A DNA stretch of 15,896 nucleotides from Porticoccaceae bacterium UBA4026. GTDB lineage: Bacteria; Pseudomonadota; Gammaproteobacteria; Pseudomonadales; Porticoccaceae. Numbering within the stretch: position 1 is the stretch's first letter; every line of letters starts with the position of its first letter. The stretch spans positions 1 through 15,896 of the forward strand of contig DGAQ01000003.1 in NCBI GenBank assembly GCA_002382445.1, written 5' to 3'. The notes under the pieces are model-generated. The model had not been told where the DNA came from and made no database searches. It worked only from the letters and a program-made list of their open reading frames with translations. The position numbers and the translations under genes are program-made. Shown piece by piece: positions 1 to 7,150 of the stretch.

Positions 1-128
1 TGCCAAGTTATTACCCGCTCATTCCTGTCCAGCTAGTTGCTCAATTAGTCACTGTTGGTTTATGCTGCCCCTTCAGTTCATGCCAAGAATAGACGGCGGT
101 TATTCCCCATTAACAGGGTAAATATACA

Positions 129-1376
129 ATGAAACCTACAGTGCTGAAATTTGTTGGAGTATTTTTACTTCTGTGTCTAACTCCAAACCTGTTACAGGCT
201 AGTTCGCCTAGGGCTGGGTCATACGCCTTGATCAACGCGAATCTATTTGATGGTGTAACCAACAAAATCAGCCACGATGTGGTGGTACTGGTTAAAGATG
301 GTCTAATCGAGCTGATTGCCGATTCATATGTCTCCTTGCCCTTAGGCTATGAGGTGATCGACCTAGAAGGTAATTACCTTATGCCTGGACTGTATGATGT
401 CCACACGCACATCAGCACCCTAGATCAAGCCAAACGTGCGCTGGATTCTGGTGTTACAACCGTGCGCTCTGCCAGCGTGCCCGCTTTTCAGGATGTCGCG
501 CTGCGAGAACTAGCTCAAAGCGGTAAAATCGCCGGCCCAGACATGGTGGCTGCGGGTATTTATGTCACACCGAATTTGGGGGAAACAGTACTCGCGGACC
601 CACGACTGGCGGATCTCATTGGTGGCGTCAATAGCGATGAAGAGCTTCGTAAACTAGTAGACATTAATGTCGATCGCGGTGTTGATGTAATCAAAACCCG
701 CGGAACCGAACGCGCCGGTCTGCCCGACACAGACCCAAGGCAACAGGTATATTCACAGCGCCAGCTACGGGTAATCGTTGACCAAGCGGCACGTCACAAT
801 AAATCCGTGATGGTACACGCACATGGCGACGAGGGTGCCCGTGCGGCGTTGCTAGCCGGAGCTCGGAGCATAGAACACGGCAGCTACCTTTCATTGGAAA
901 CACTCAAGGAGATGGCAAAAAGAGGCACTTGGCTGGTGCCAACCTACGTCACCATGGATGAAATGAACGAACAAGAATACGATCATGTTTTGCGCCTGCG
1001 TGGCAAATACATGGTACCCAGGTTAGAAAAAGTCATTCAAATGGCACATGCCCAAGGCGTGAAAATCGCCACCGGTGCCGACAGCTACTATGACAATCTT
1101 ACCGTCAATCGCATTTCGGTTGAAGTAGAACAGTTTGTACGCCTAGGCCTAAGCAACTTCGAGGCATTACAAACGGCTACGGTAAATTCAGCAGAACAAT
1201 TGGAGTTAGATAAGATCACGGGACGCATCGCGGTAGGCTACCAAGCGGATATGATTCTTGTTCCGGCTAATCCGTTGCAACACATTGAGGCATTGCAAGA
1301 TGTGTTGATGGTTATTAGCAACGGAATAATCTCTTTGAAGAGGATCCCTTTTGGCGTGCACAACGACAGAAAATAG
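129..1376 (+). CDS. Exported metal-dependent amidohydrolase (imidazolonepropionase/prolidase-like subgroup)
   Basis: A 415-residue hydrolase of the amidohydrolase superfamily. Residues 1-24 form a Sec signal peptide (basic start, hydrophobic core LKFVGVFLLLCLTP, likely cut after LLQA), so it should act in the periplasm or outside the cell. Metal-site residues visible in order are the HxH pair His92/His94 in YDVHTHIS after strand 1, Lys189 in VDVIKTRG as the likely carboxylated bridging lysine, His230 in VMVHAHGDEG, His250 in SIEHGSYL, and Asp318 in ATGADS. The N- and C-terminal segments form the usual small beta domain (LINANLFDGV near the start, GYQADMILVPANP near the end). This subgroup includes Xaa-Pro/Xaa-Arg dipeptidases and imidazolonepropionase-like proteins; the substrate cannot be read from sequence. 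Length is normal. The start is preceded by a purine-rich CAGGGTAAA, a modest ribosome site. It stands alone, with a long spacer downstream. Confidence 0.9.
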   Translation: MKPTVLKFVGVFLLLCLTPNLLQASSPRAGSYALINANLFDGVTNKISHDVVVLVKDGLIELIADSYVSLPLGYEVIDLEGNYLMPGLYDVHTHISTLDQAKRALDSGVTTVRSASVPAFQDVALRELAQSGKIAGPDMVAAGIYVTPNLGETVLADPRLADLIGGVNSDEELRKLVDINVDRGVDVIKTRGTERAGLPDTDPRQQVYSQRQLRVIVDQAARHNKSVMVHAHGDEGARAALLAGARSIEHGSYLSLETLKEMAKRGTWLVPTYVTMDEMNEQEYDHVLRLRGKYMVPRLEKVIQMAHAQGVKIATGADSYYDNLTVNRISVEVEQFVRLGLSNFEALQTATVNSAEQLELDKITGRIAVGYQADMILVPANPLQHIEALQDVLMVISNGIISLKRIPFGVHNDRK

Positions 1377-1393
1377 CCTACTACCCTTTTCAT

Positions 1394-1835
1394 CTATTTA
1401 TTTGATGTTTTCTCTGGGGTTGAAGTCGGCTGGTCATTACTCGGTATTTTCTTGAAAAACATTACTACGGCTTGCTGGTAGATATCTTGGTTCTCTTTTT
1501 TGCGCTCAATATCACTAACATGGATTTTATAGCTAGACTCGCGAACGCGAATACTGAAACTAAGATATAACCGATTAATACGTTTAAAAAATATATTAAA
1601 GTCGAAACGTTTAAATGCTCAAACAGCCTAGGCACTTAACGCCCATATTAAGCGGTAAAATGTTCCCAGACCGCACCAAGCGCTCTACGTTTAACGTGCT
1701 GAATCCGCATAGGAAACCGCACAAGCTCGCCCCAAACTCTACAAGATAACCTCGCCAAGGGCAATTAACCTCCCCCGGGAAAGAGACATTCCAACCATCC
1801 TTTATATCAGGTACCTCAAAGACATTCGAGACCCC
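1394..1835 (-). pseudogene. Possible frameshifted gene relic (two offset open frames)
   Basis: Two adjacent frames are open on the minus strand with a one-base offset. One runs from 1835 down to a TAA at 1611-1613, the next from 1618 down to a TAG at 1394-1396, about 75 codons each. Neither has a convincing start codon or ribosome site, and each is preceded by a stop in its own frame. The downstream frame reads like the C-terminus of a real protein: a basic/aromatic stretch (FKRFDFNIFFKRINRLYL), a charged helix (SDIERKKENQDIYQQAVV) and a polar Ser/Thr/Pro/Lys tail. The upstream frame is less protein-like and unusually rich in cysteine. I do not recognise a family. A single frameshift in a decaying gene would explain the arrangement, but chance opening of both frames is also possible. 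Confidence 0.25.
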
Positions 1836-1997
1836 CTAGCTCTCCAAGACAGGCTCTAGAAATCCGTGTAATGAACATTTGGTGTCCTGGATAAAAATAT
1901 AGCACTGAAATATAGCTAGACCTACAGCAGTCTTGATCCGCTTGTTGATTGCGGCTGATGCTGAGTTAGAGTTAAAGGGTTCATCGTTTGCATCTCA

Positions 1998-2023
1998 AGG
2001 TTAGGGTGCTACTACCCCTACCT
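1998..2023 (-). terminator. Stem-loop after the transporter/channel operon
   Basis: An 8-bp stem, AGGT(T)AGGG against CCCTACCT with one bulged T and a loop of about 9 bases, starts two bases beyond the stop codon of the MscS-type channel. The position fits a 3'-end structure for the minus-strand operon. There is no strong T-run after it on the minus strand, so it may be an RNA-stabilising hairpin or a weak terminator rather than a classical intrinsic terminator. Confidence 0.4.
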
Positions 2024-2025
2024 AA

Positions 2026-2880
2026 TTAAGATTGCTGGAGCCTAAGAGTACCATCAAGATGGATGTCTCTCTGTGGGAATGCAATTGCAATACCGTTATC
2101 AGCGAACAAACGATTAATGGTAAATCGAATTTCAGAACGAATCTCACGTGCACTCTTGTCGCCAACTGAATACACCCAGAAATAAGCATCAAAAACTAAG
2201 GAACTATCACCAAAATCTTCAAATATTATTTGCGGTGGAGGCTCAGAAAGTATTAATTCATGATCAACAACAGCTTTTTCCAACAAACTTCTGACCTTGT
2301 CAACATCAGAACCATAAGCGACGCCTACTCGCACAGTACATCTGAACAGCTTGTCTTCAAGAGTCCAATTAGTCACTGTTTCCTCTATTAATTTTGAGTT
2401 CGGCACCAATAAATGGACCCCGTCAACGCGCCTAATTTTTGTCGAGCGAGTATTGATTTCTTCAACTGTGCCGCTTACACCGCCAGTCTCAATAAAATCA
2501 TTGATACTAATGGGTCTTTCCCAAATCAAAATCCAGCCGCTAATAAAGTTATTGATGATATTTTGTGCGCCGAATCCAACACCGATCGCAACAGCACCCG
2601 ATATAAAAGCAAAAGCAGCTAGTGGGACATTGAGCATTTCAAGTGCTGAAATAGACAGCACTATAAGTCCAAGAATATAAATCGCTCTGCGCACAACCTG
2701 AACTACATTTACATCCATACCGCGGCGATGCATTTGTGTTGTAATGCGACGTACCAGCAGTTTAAGCAATAAATATCCACATATAATTACCAGCGGAATG
2801 AACACCAATTGCCCAACTGTTACATCATAGCCGCCTAGCGTAAAAGCCTTAATGGCAGAGAACTTTTGAATATCAATCAT
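2026..2880 (-). CDS. MscS-family small-conductance mechanosensitive channel
   Basis: A 284-residue inner-membrane channel of the MscS family, which opens under membrane tension and releases small solutes during hypo-osmotic shock. Three hydrophobic segments come first (around GQLVFIPLVIICGYLLLKLL, then AIYILGLIVLSISAL, then the pore helix). The pore helix AAFAFISGAVAIGVGFGAQN is rich in Gly and Ala, as expected for TM3. The segment INDFIETGGVSGTVEEINTR followed by VDGVHLLVPNSKLIEE is the typical MscS beta domain, and the rest is the cytoplasmic vestibule. Length matches the short MscS type. ATG at 2880 is preferred over the in-frame GTG at 2892 because a strong AGAGGTGG ribosome site lies eight bases before it. 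That site sits inside the last codons of the upstream transporter gene, whose stop is two bases before this start, so the two are probably co-translated. Confidence 0.92.
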   Translation of the reverse strand: MIDIQKFSAIKAFTLGGYDVTVGQLVFIPLVIICGYLLLKLLVRRITTQMHRRGMDVNVVQVVRRAIYILGLIVLSISALEMLNVPLAAFAFISGAVAIGVGFGAQNIINNFISGWILIWERPISINDFIETGGVSGTVEEINTRSTKIRRVDGVHLLVPNSKLIEETVTNWTLEDKLFRCTVRVGVAYGSDVDKVRSLLEKAVVDHELILSEPPPQIIFEDFGDSSLVFDAYFWVYSVGDKSAREIRSEIRFTINRLFADNGIAIAFPQRDIHLDGTLRLQQS

Positions 2881-2882
2881 AA

Positions 2883-3839
2883 TTAAAACCACCTCTTAAC
2901 TTTAAGTACCGCAATAACGGTAATTGATATAAACAACATAGTTCCAACAACAATAACAAAAGCAGTTGGATCCTCTAGACCAGGTAACCCACCGACATTC
3001 ATTCCGAATACTCCGGTAACGAAGGTAACCGGCAAAAATATCAACGACACTATTGAAAGTGCATACATACGCGTGTTTTGTTGCGCCATAGAAATATTCA
3101 TTACTTCTTCCTGTAATACCAACGTTCTCTCGCGGACCAGATCTAAATCCTCTAGATAGCGAGTCATTCGATCCATTTGCTCCCTCAATTGATATGCACA
3201 GCCCTCAGGCATTGAGGTGATAGCGTAGGCATATAAGGTATCAAGTGCGTCACGTTGCGGTCCAAGGTAACGTCTAACACTCGCAATTTCACGTCGTACC
3301 ACCGATATTTGTGATCTTGAGCAAGACATATCTACCGACTGAACGGCAACTTCCAACTGCACTAACTGATCTTCAATCCCCTCAACATAATTTGAAATTC
3401 TATCGGTCACGCTACCAATAATGGCAATAACAAGATCGGGGATATTCTCCGGCCCTTTGCCAGCTAATAAATCTGCTTTTATGTCTTGAATAGACAACAG
3501 TTTTCTCTGGCGAACAGTAATCAATCGGTTAGGTTCAATCCACATTCTAAGCGAAACCATATCTTCGGGATCAGCTCCGGGATTCAAATTAATCCCGCGG
3601 ATAAAAACTAGAACACCCTCTTTAGATTTGACTGTTCTAGGTCTGGTATCAGGTTGAGTAAGTGACTGCACAAATAGCTCTTGAATGCCTAACGAATTTA
3701 GAAACCGTGCGGCGCTAGCATGGCTATAATCGATGTGTATCCATGCCTGATTTAGCTCATCACTTTTTATACTCGTACCGCCGCCTTCGGAATCTAAGTT
3801 AAGACCAAAAACAAAGCATGGATCATTTGTATCTATCAT
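2883..3839 (-). CDS. CorA-superfamily divalent cation transporter, ZntB-like
   Basis: A 318-residue inner-membrane transporter of the CorA/MIT (2-TM-GxN) superfamily. The long N-terminal cytoplasmic region (about residues 1-255) is mixed alpha/beta followed by charged helices (QMDRMTRYLEDLDLVRERTL) that would form the long stalk helix. TM1 is around residues 258-278 (YALSIVSLIFLPVTFVTGVF), with the GMN pore signature at 279-281 in GMNVGGLPG; TM2 is around 294-314; a basic C-terminus KVKRWF follows. The NVGGxPG continuation is closer to ZntB-type Zn2+ transporters than to classical CorA Mg2+ channels (YGMNFExMPE), so zinc transport is the better guess, but the ion is not proven. The length is close to E. 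coli ZntB. Only a weak AGAG precedes the start. It is the first gene of a two-gene operon with the mechanosensitive channel. Confidence 0.9.
   Translation of the reverse strand: MIDTNDPCFVFGLNLDSEGGGTSIKSDELNQAWIHIDYSHASAARFLNSLGIQELFVQSLTQPDTRPRTVKSKEGVLVFIRGINLNPGADPEDMVSLRMWIEPNRLITVRQRKLLSIQDIKADLLAGKGPENIPDLVIAIIGSVTDRISNYVEGIEDQLVQLEVAVQSVDMSCSRSQISVVRREIASVRRYLGPQRDALDTLYAYAITSMPEGCAYQLREQMDRMTRYLEDLDLVRERTLVLQEEVMNISMAQQNTRMYALSIVSLIFLPVTFVTGVFGMNVGGLPGLEDPTAFVIVVGTMLFISITVIAVLKVKRWF
2889..2896 (-). promoter_or_regulatory. Ribosome binding site of the MscS gene within the ZntB-like gene
   Basis: On the minus strand AGAGGTGG lies eight bases before the ATG at 2880. It is made from codons of the C-terminal Lys-Arg-Trp of the upstream transporter. 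It decides the channel start and implies translational coupling. Confidence 0.65.
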
Positions 3840-4228
3840 AAGTAAATCTCTATTAACGATGCCTTTAACACGCCCATAATAACTGTCATATTAAAGAGCT
3901 TTTCACACCTGACGCAAATTTATTTCAATAATTTATTAAACACTGATACAAAGAGAAGGATTTTTTAAACATCAAAAGGATTGATGCACTAAACCACTCC
4001 ATATACAGAGACAGGTTACCCCCAAAAGTGCGACCACGCCTATAGAGTACGCATATGCACCATGGTCGACTGCATGGGCTGTCAGGCTATGAAGTCTTAA
4101 AAGACTTTAGACGGTTTCTTATTTATCGATACTATGGGATATTAATGTAAGTTGACTAATTGATATTTATTATGTGGATATTACAGAGAAGTCTTGATGA
4201 TAAGCGGTTAGTTCCTTAGGAGATTTGC
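3840..4228. other. Intergenic region between divergent genes
   Basis: This must hold the promoters of the minus-strand transporter operon and of the plus-strand membrane protein. I see no convincing gene. A 31-codon frame at 4055-4150 has no good ribosome site. The clearest structure is the palindrome at 4092-4107. A TTGACT at 4152-4157 resembles a -35 box, but no matching -10 box stands out at the right distance. Confidence 0.5.
4092..4107. repeat. Near-perfect palindrome AAGTCTT-AA-AAGACTT
   Basis: Seven-base arms are separated by two bases, about 120 bases upstream of the small membrane protein. It could be a binding site for a dimeric regulator of either flanking transcript, but a dyad this short can arise by chance. 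Confidence 0.35.
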
Positions 4229-4615
4229 ATGTATTTCATCGCTGCGTCTGGTTTACTAATGATGTGTTTGAGTGCCGTCATGGTTGTTAATCCAAATTAT
4301 TGGGCAGATGGAATCGTGAATTTCAGTAAAAAACCTTATTTCCATCGGTTTGAGGTCATTAGTCGGTTAATCACTGGATTAATTTTTGTACTTTTTAATA
4401 AATCGACGCTGTATCCTCAATTAATACTGGGCATTGGCTATTTACTTATTGTCGTTGGCTTTGGACTTTTAATGACAGGTTCAGTTAAACATCGTAAATT
4501 TGCTGTTTGGTCAGCTCATAAATGTAAAAATATATTCAGACCTGCTGGTATTGGTTCTTTTATATTTGGTATGTTCTTGATTTATCTGTCAACTATGGGT
4601 GTAAGCCATCACTAA
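4229..4615 (+). CDS. Small four-helix membrane protein of unknown function
   Basis: A 128-residue hydrophobic protein whose family I cannot name. Four membrane segments are evident: about 3-20 (FIAASGLLMMCLSAVMVV), 43-57 (VISRLITGLIFVLFN), 62-83 (YPQLILGIGYLLIVVGFGLL) and 107-124 (GIGSFIFGMFLIYLSTMG). Between them are short polar loops with residues that look selected rather than random: NPNYWADGIVNFS after TM1, FEVISR entering TM2, and HRKFAVWSAHK followed by FRPAG before TM4. There are no catalytic or redox motifs. Translation is well supported by TTAGGAGA six bases before the ATG. It stands alone, with no co-directional neighbour close enough for an operon. A structural or accessory inner-membrane role is all that can be inferred. 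Confidence 0.8.
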   Translation: MYFIAASGLLMMCLSAVMVVNPNYWADGIVNFSKKPYFHRFEVISRLITGLIFVLFNKSTLYPQLILGIGYLLIVVGFGLLMTGSVKHRKFAVWSAHKCKNIFRPAGIGSFIFGMFLIYLSTMGVSHH

Positions 4616-5097
4616 CGATGTGTTCGAACCTTCAGTAATTAGAATCTTAAAGTCTCTGCTGACTGCCATGAGTGTCCAAAACTGCGGTCTAACAATGGTC
4701 AGCTTAGAATCAATTAAAGCCCCAACACTTTTGATCAAAATTTCGAGAAGGTTAGCCGCACAAAGTCGAAATACTCCAACATAAATAGGTTCAAAACAGG
4801 CTATCAAAGAAAGCGCTGTACTGTTGTTGAGATGAGCTTTTCGCGGCATGACAAAAAAATGCAGCAATACTGCCTACTAAAAATAACACTACTTCTGACC
4901 TCGCCGGCTTCAAGTTGTGTCGCTGCTGATGACTCTTTAACTGTTAATTATCTTGTTTGATCTGGACTGGAGAAAGGACTAATAGGGTTTGAAGCTCCTC
5001 CGCTCAAGGCAAGAAGATCGTCAAACTTTCTAGCTTTCGTCTATATTAATATTACAGCGTCTAACAACATTAGCGAAGCCTGTGCAGTTCTCTTTGC
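4616..5097. other. Intergenic region with a broken reading frame
   Basis: About 480 bases between the small membrane protein and the converging M20 peptidase. A 92-codon minus-strand frame (4589-4867) runs into the preceding gene, begins at TTG and has no ribosome site, so I do not call it. The right half holds the TGA-interrupted plus-strand frame listed separately. I see no clear terminator for either flanking gene. Confidence 0.45.
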
Positions 5098-5101
5098 CTA
5101 G
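4859..5101 (+). pseudogene. Remnant of a secreted-protein gene with an in-frame TGA
   Basis: An ATG at 4859 opens a frame whose first 23 or so residues look like a signal peptide (MQQYCLLKITLLL, then a small-residue stretch SPASSCVAA). The mature-looking start DDSLTVNYLV is interrupted by TGA at 4958-4960. The same frame then continues without a stop for 46 codons (SGLEKGLIGFEAPPLKARRS and onward) to TAG at 5099-5101, touching the end of the M20 gene. TGA could have arisen from CGA (Arg) by a single transition. There is no convincing ribosome site. The N-terminus vaguely resembles periplasmic binding proteins, but I do not assign a family. Most likely a truncated relic; it could be chance. 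Confidence 0.3.
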
Positions 5102-6510
5102 TCCTTTCCGGCAATCGCCTGTAAAAGCACATACCAGTGTGCAACGTTATCGTAAAAGCTTTCTACCAATACACGCTCATTCAAGCCATGTGCAAAGCTA
5201 TCACTTGATTTACCGTACTGGCCATTTACGCCGTAACTAGGAATTCCTGCGGCTCTAAAGTGCATGCCGTCTGTTGCCCCCGAGGACATACTGGGGATGA
5301 TTTCCAAACCAGGATATTTAATGTCAATGGCTTTCTGTAAGGCCACAATAACGTCTTGGCGTAAAGGCGAGGGATCGGTCTCAGTAACTTCATCTAAAAG
5401 AACAAACTCAACCGCTGGGTTATTAATAGTAATCTTAAGTTGGCTGAGTGTTTTTTCAACGCCTATCCCAGGAAATATACGACAATTGACTGTGGCTGTC
5501 GCGGACTGAGCTAAGGCATTCTCGGCATGGCCTGCCCGTAACATAGTGGCTACACAGGTGGTTCCTATGGTTCCCACAAAACTGCTATTCGAACGGAGCG
5601 TTGCAATCGCGGCGGAATCTTTTGGGTTAGCGGAGAAATCAAGCATTGCCTTACCTAATTTTCCTTCAGTACGAGCGCCTGTGCCCTTCAGATAGGCCAA
5701 AGTTAAATCGTTATACCTCACTGGGAACTTATAGCGCTGAATCTTGGTCAAGGCATGAGCAAGGTCATAGATAGCATTATCTTCTCTTGGCCGGCTGCTA
5801 TGTCCGCCGGGATTACGAACCGTTATATCCCAAGTAGCATAGGTTTTTTCCGCCGCCTGCATTCCGTAACTGGCAGGTCGGCCGCCTGATTCAGGAATGG
5901 ATGCTCCACCGGCATCAGCATTTAATACAAACTCGCTGTCAGTAAGGTTTCGATACTCATTTACCAATGCCTTAGTGCTATTCATACTGGTTTCTTCATC
6001 ACCAGAAAATGCAATAATCAAGTCTCGCCCAGGCACCCATCCTTCTGCTTTAAGCCGCAAAAATCCGGCAGTGACCGCGGTCATTCCTAACTTATTATCA
6101 ACCGTACCACGACCAAAATAATAGCCATTTTCTTCAACTAAGGTGAAAGGGTCTCGCTCCCAATCTTCGCGCAAGGCGTCAACGACGTCCATGTGGGCTG
6201 AGATACTAATCGGCTTTTTACCTAAGGAATCATCACCCCGATACCTCACCACAAGCGCCGCAGTGCCCTCTATTTCGAGGACATGAATATCCTCTTCAGG
6301 AAAGCCGCCTTTTTTAAACTCTGACGCTAAATATCGCGCCAACGTAGGCACTTGGTGCTGACCCTCTGCAGTACGCATTTCCACAGAAGTCTTATAAATT
6401 TCAAATGCCTTCTGCCCAAACGGCATATTGATATCAGCACTGAAAGAATAGCTAGATAGGACTAGTAATAACAAAGTAACAAACAGAAATTTGAACATTG
6501 AATTGAACAT
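5098..6510 (-). CDS. Secreted M20-family zinc metallopeptidase
   Basis: A 470-residue exopeptidase or deacylase of the M20 (ArgE/DapE/carboxypeptidase Ss1-like) family. Residues 1-25 are a signal peptide (FKFLFVTLLLLVLSSYSFSA), so it works outside the cytoplasm. Catalytic elements appear in order: His106 and Asp108 in ISAHMDVVD, bridging Asp138 in GRGTVDNKLG, catalytic base and ligand Glu172-Glu173 in FSGDEET, an acidic ligand at about 199 in LNADAG, and His441 in SFAHGLNE. The middle holds the dimerisation/lid domain with NPGGHSSRP. Substrate is unknown; dipeptides or acylated amino acids are likely. ATG at 6510 is preferred over an in-frame GTG at 6546 because GAGGAGATGTT immediately precedes it and the signal peptide then begins properly. 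CTCC-AACGA-GGAG upstream could fold over the ribosome site (weak, four pairs). It is divergent from the rhodanese gene. Confidence 0.92.
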   Translation of the reverse strand: MFNSMFKFLFVTLLLLVLSSYSFSADINMPFGQKAFEIYKTSVEMRTAEGQHQVPTLARYLASEFKKGGFPEEDIHVLEIEGTAALVVRYRGDDSLGKKPISISAHMDVVDALREDWERDPFTLVEENGYYFGRGTVDNKLGMTAVTAGFLRLKAEGWVPGRDLIIAFSGDEETSMNSTKALVNEYRNLTDSEFVLNADAGGASIPESGGRPASYGMQAAEKTYATWDITVRNPGGHSSRPREDNAIYDLAHALTKIQRYKFPVRYNDLTLAYLKGTGARTEGKLGKAMLDFSANPKDSAAIATLRSNSSFVGTIGTTCVATMLRAGHAENALAQSATATVNCRIFPGIGVEKTLSQLKITINNPAVEFVLLDEVTETDPSPLRQDVIVALQKAIDIKYPGLEIIPSMSSGATDGMHFRAAGIPSYGVNGQYGKSSDSFAHGLNERVLVESFYDNVAHWYVLLQAIAGKD

Positions 6511-6769
6511 AACATCTCCTCGTTGGAGGGGATTGTCAAATATCACCCTCTCTTTTATTTGATCTAATAAAAATTATACCAGCCTAAGGCACCCTAAATA
6601 ATTGCAGCAAACACAAACTCATAAAAGCAATAGAATATCATAGATCTATCTCTTAATTACCACATAGATTTCTCGCAATGATATATTTTTGACCTCTGTC
6701 GTTTAACACTATTCAAAACAACTTACTGAGGATAAGATGGCATAAAAATCTCATTAGATAGGTACAATA

Positions 6770-7102
6770 ATGAACAAGGTATTACTAACGATCAGCTTGT
6801 TATTGATCTGTGCATTCGCAATAGCAGACAAAGGAGCTTCACCGTTGATCATCGATGTAAGGACCCCCGCCGAGTGGGACAGAGGGCATCTTGACGAGGC
6901 TAAGCATATTGAATGGCAAGATATTGGTGCGTTTATAAGTGACCTCACTTCCGACAAAGATGAAACAATTTATGTTTATTGCCGCAGTGGTGCTCGGTCA
7001 GGAAAAGCTAAAACAATATTAGATGAACTTGGCTACAGCAATGTCATTAATGCCGGTGGTGTCGCGGACGCACAGGCATTTATCAATGCCCAGGAAAATT
7101 AG
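6770..7102 (+). CDS. Exported single-domain rhodanese (PspE-like sulfurtransferase)
   Basis: A 110-residue single rhodanese domain with a signal peptide (residues 1-19, LLTISLLLICAFAIA), so probably periplasmic, as is E. coli PspE, which has a similar length. Family hallmarks are IIDVRTPAEWDRGHLDEAKH near the N-terminus and the active-site loop at residues 71-76, CRSGAR, with Cys71 as the sulfur-carrying nucleophile. LDELGYSNVINAGG follows, as in active rhodaneses. It would transfer sulfane sulfur from thiosulfate or a persulfide to an acceptor such as cyanide or a thiol; the physiological acceptor is not visible. Cys14 lies inside the signal peptide and lacks a lipobox, so it is not a lipoprotein. 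It lies end to end with the transsulfuration operon. The ribosome site is weak (AGG before ACAATA). Confidence 0.88.
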   Translation: MNKVLLTISLLLICAFAIADKGASPLIIDVRTPAEWDRGHLDEAKHIEWQDIGAFISDLTSDKDETIYVYCRSGARSGKAKTILDELGYSNVINAGGVADAQAFINAQEN

Positions 7103-7131
7103 TAGGCAGCATCAAGAATTTTGCCTCGAAA

Positions 7132-7150
7132 GAAGGCCTATACGGCCTTC
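7132..7150 (-). terminator. Hairpin between converging rhodanese and transsulfuration genes
   Basis: A perfect 7-bp stem GAAGGCC/GGCCTTC with a 5-base loop. On the minus strand it overlaps the stop codon of the gamma-lyase gene and is followed by TTTCG, so it probably ends the transsulfuration operon. On the plus strand it lies 30 bases after the rhodanese stop and may work in both directions, though no long T-run is present. Confidence 0.55.

Larger units (their letters stand above)
1377..2025. other. Long intergenic spacer
   Basis: There is no convincing intact gene between the amidohydrolase stop and the end of the MscS-type channel gene. Just after the amidohydrolase, a weak CATC/GATG stem followed by TTTTCTC (1391-1413) could assist termination. 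The middle holds the possible gene relic on the minus strand, and the right end holds a hairpin behind the channel gene. Between about 1840 and 1990 I see no coding or structural signal. Confidence 0.5.

Noticed and set aside
42..56. 15-base match between the upstream region (CAATTAGTCACTGTT) and the MscS gene at about 2366-2380
   Set aside because: A match of this length is plausible by chance in 16 kb, and the surrounding sequence shows no further similarity to the channel gene.
2351..2680. 109-codon plus-strand ORF inside the MscS gene
   Set aside because: Antisense shadow of a clearly recognised channel gene with full domain structure.
4055..4150. 31-codon ORF spanning the palindrome before the membrane protein
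   Set aside because: Very short, with only a poor ribosome site and a stop directly upstream in frame; protein-like appearance is not enough evidence.
4589..4867. 92-codon minus-strand ORF overlapping the end of the small membrane protein gene
   Set aside because: It starts at TTG, has no ribosome site at that or the next ATG, overlaps a better gene and shows no recognisable family; another frame on the plus strand is similarly open.
4958..4960. Selenocysteine codon in the interrupted ORF
   Set aside because: No convincing SECIS-type hairpin follows the TGA and the frame has no known selenoprotein features; a nonsense mutation is simpler.
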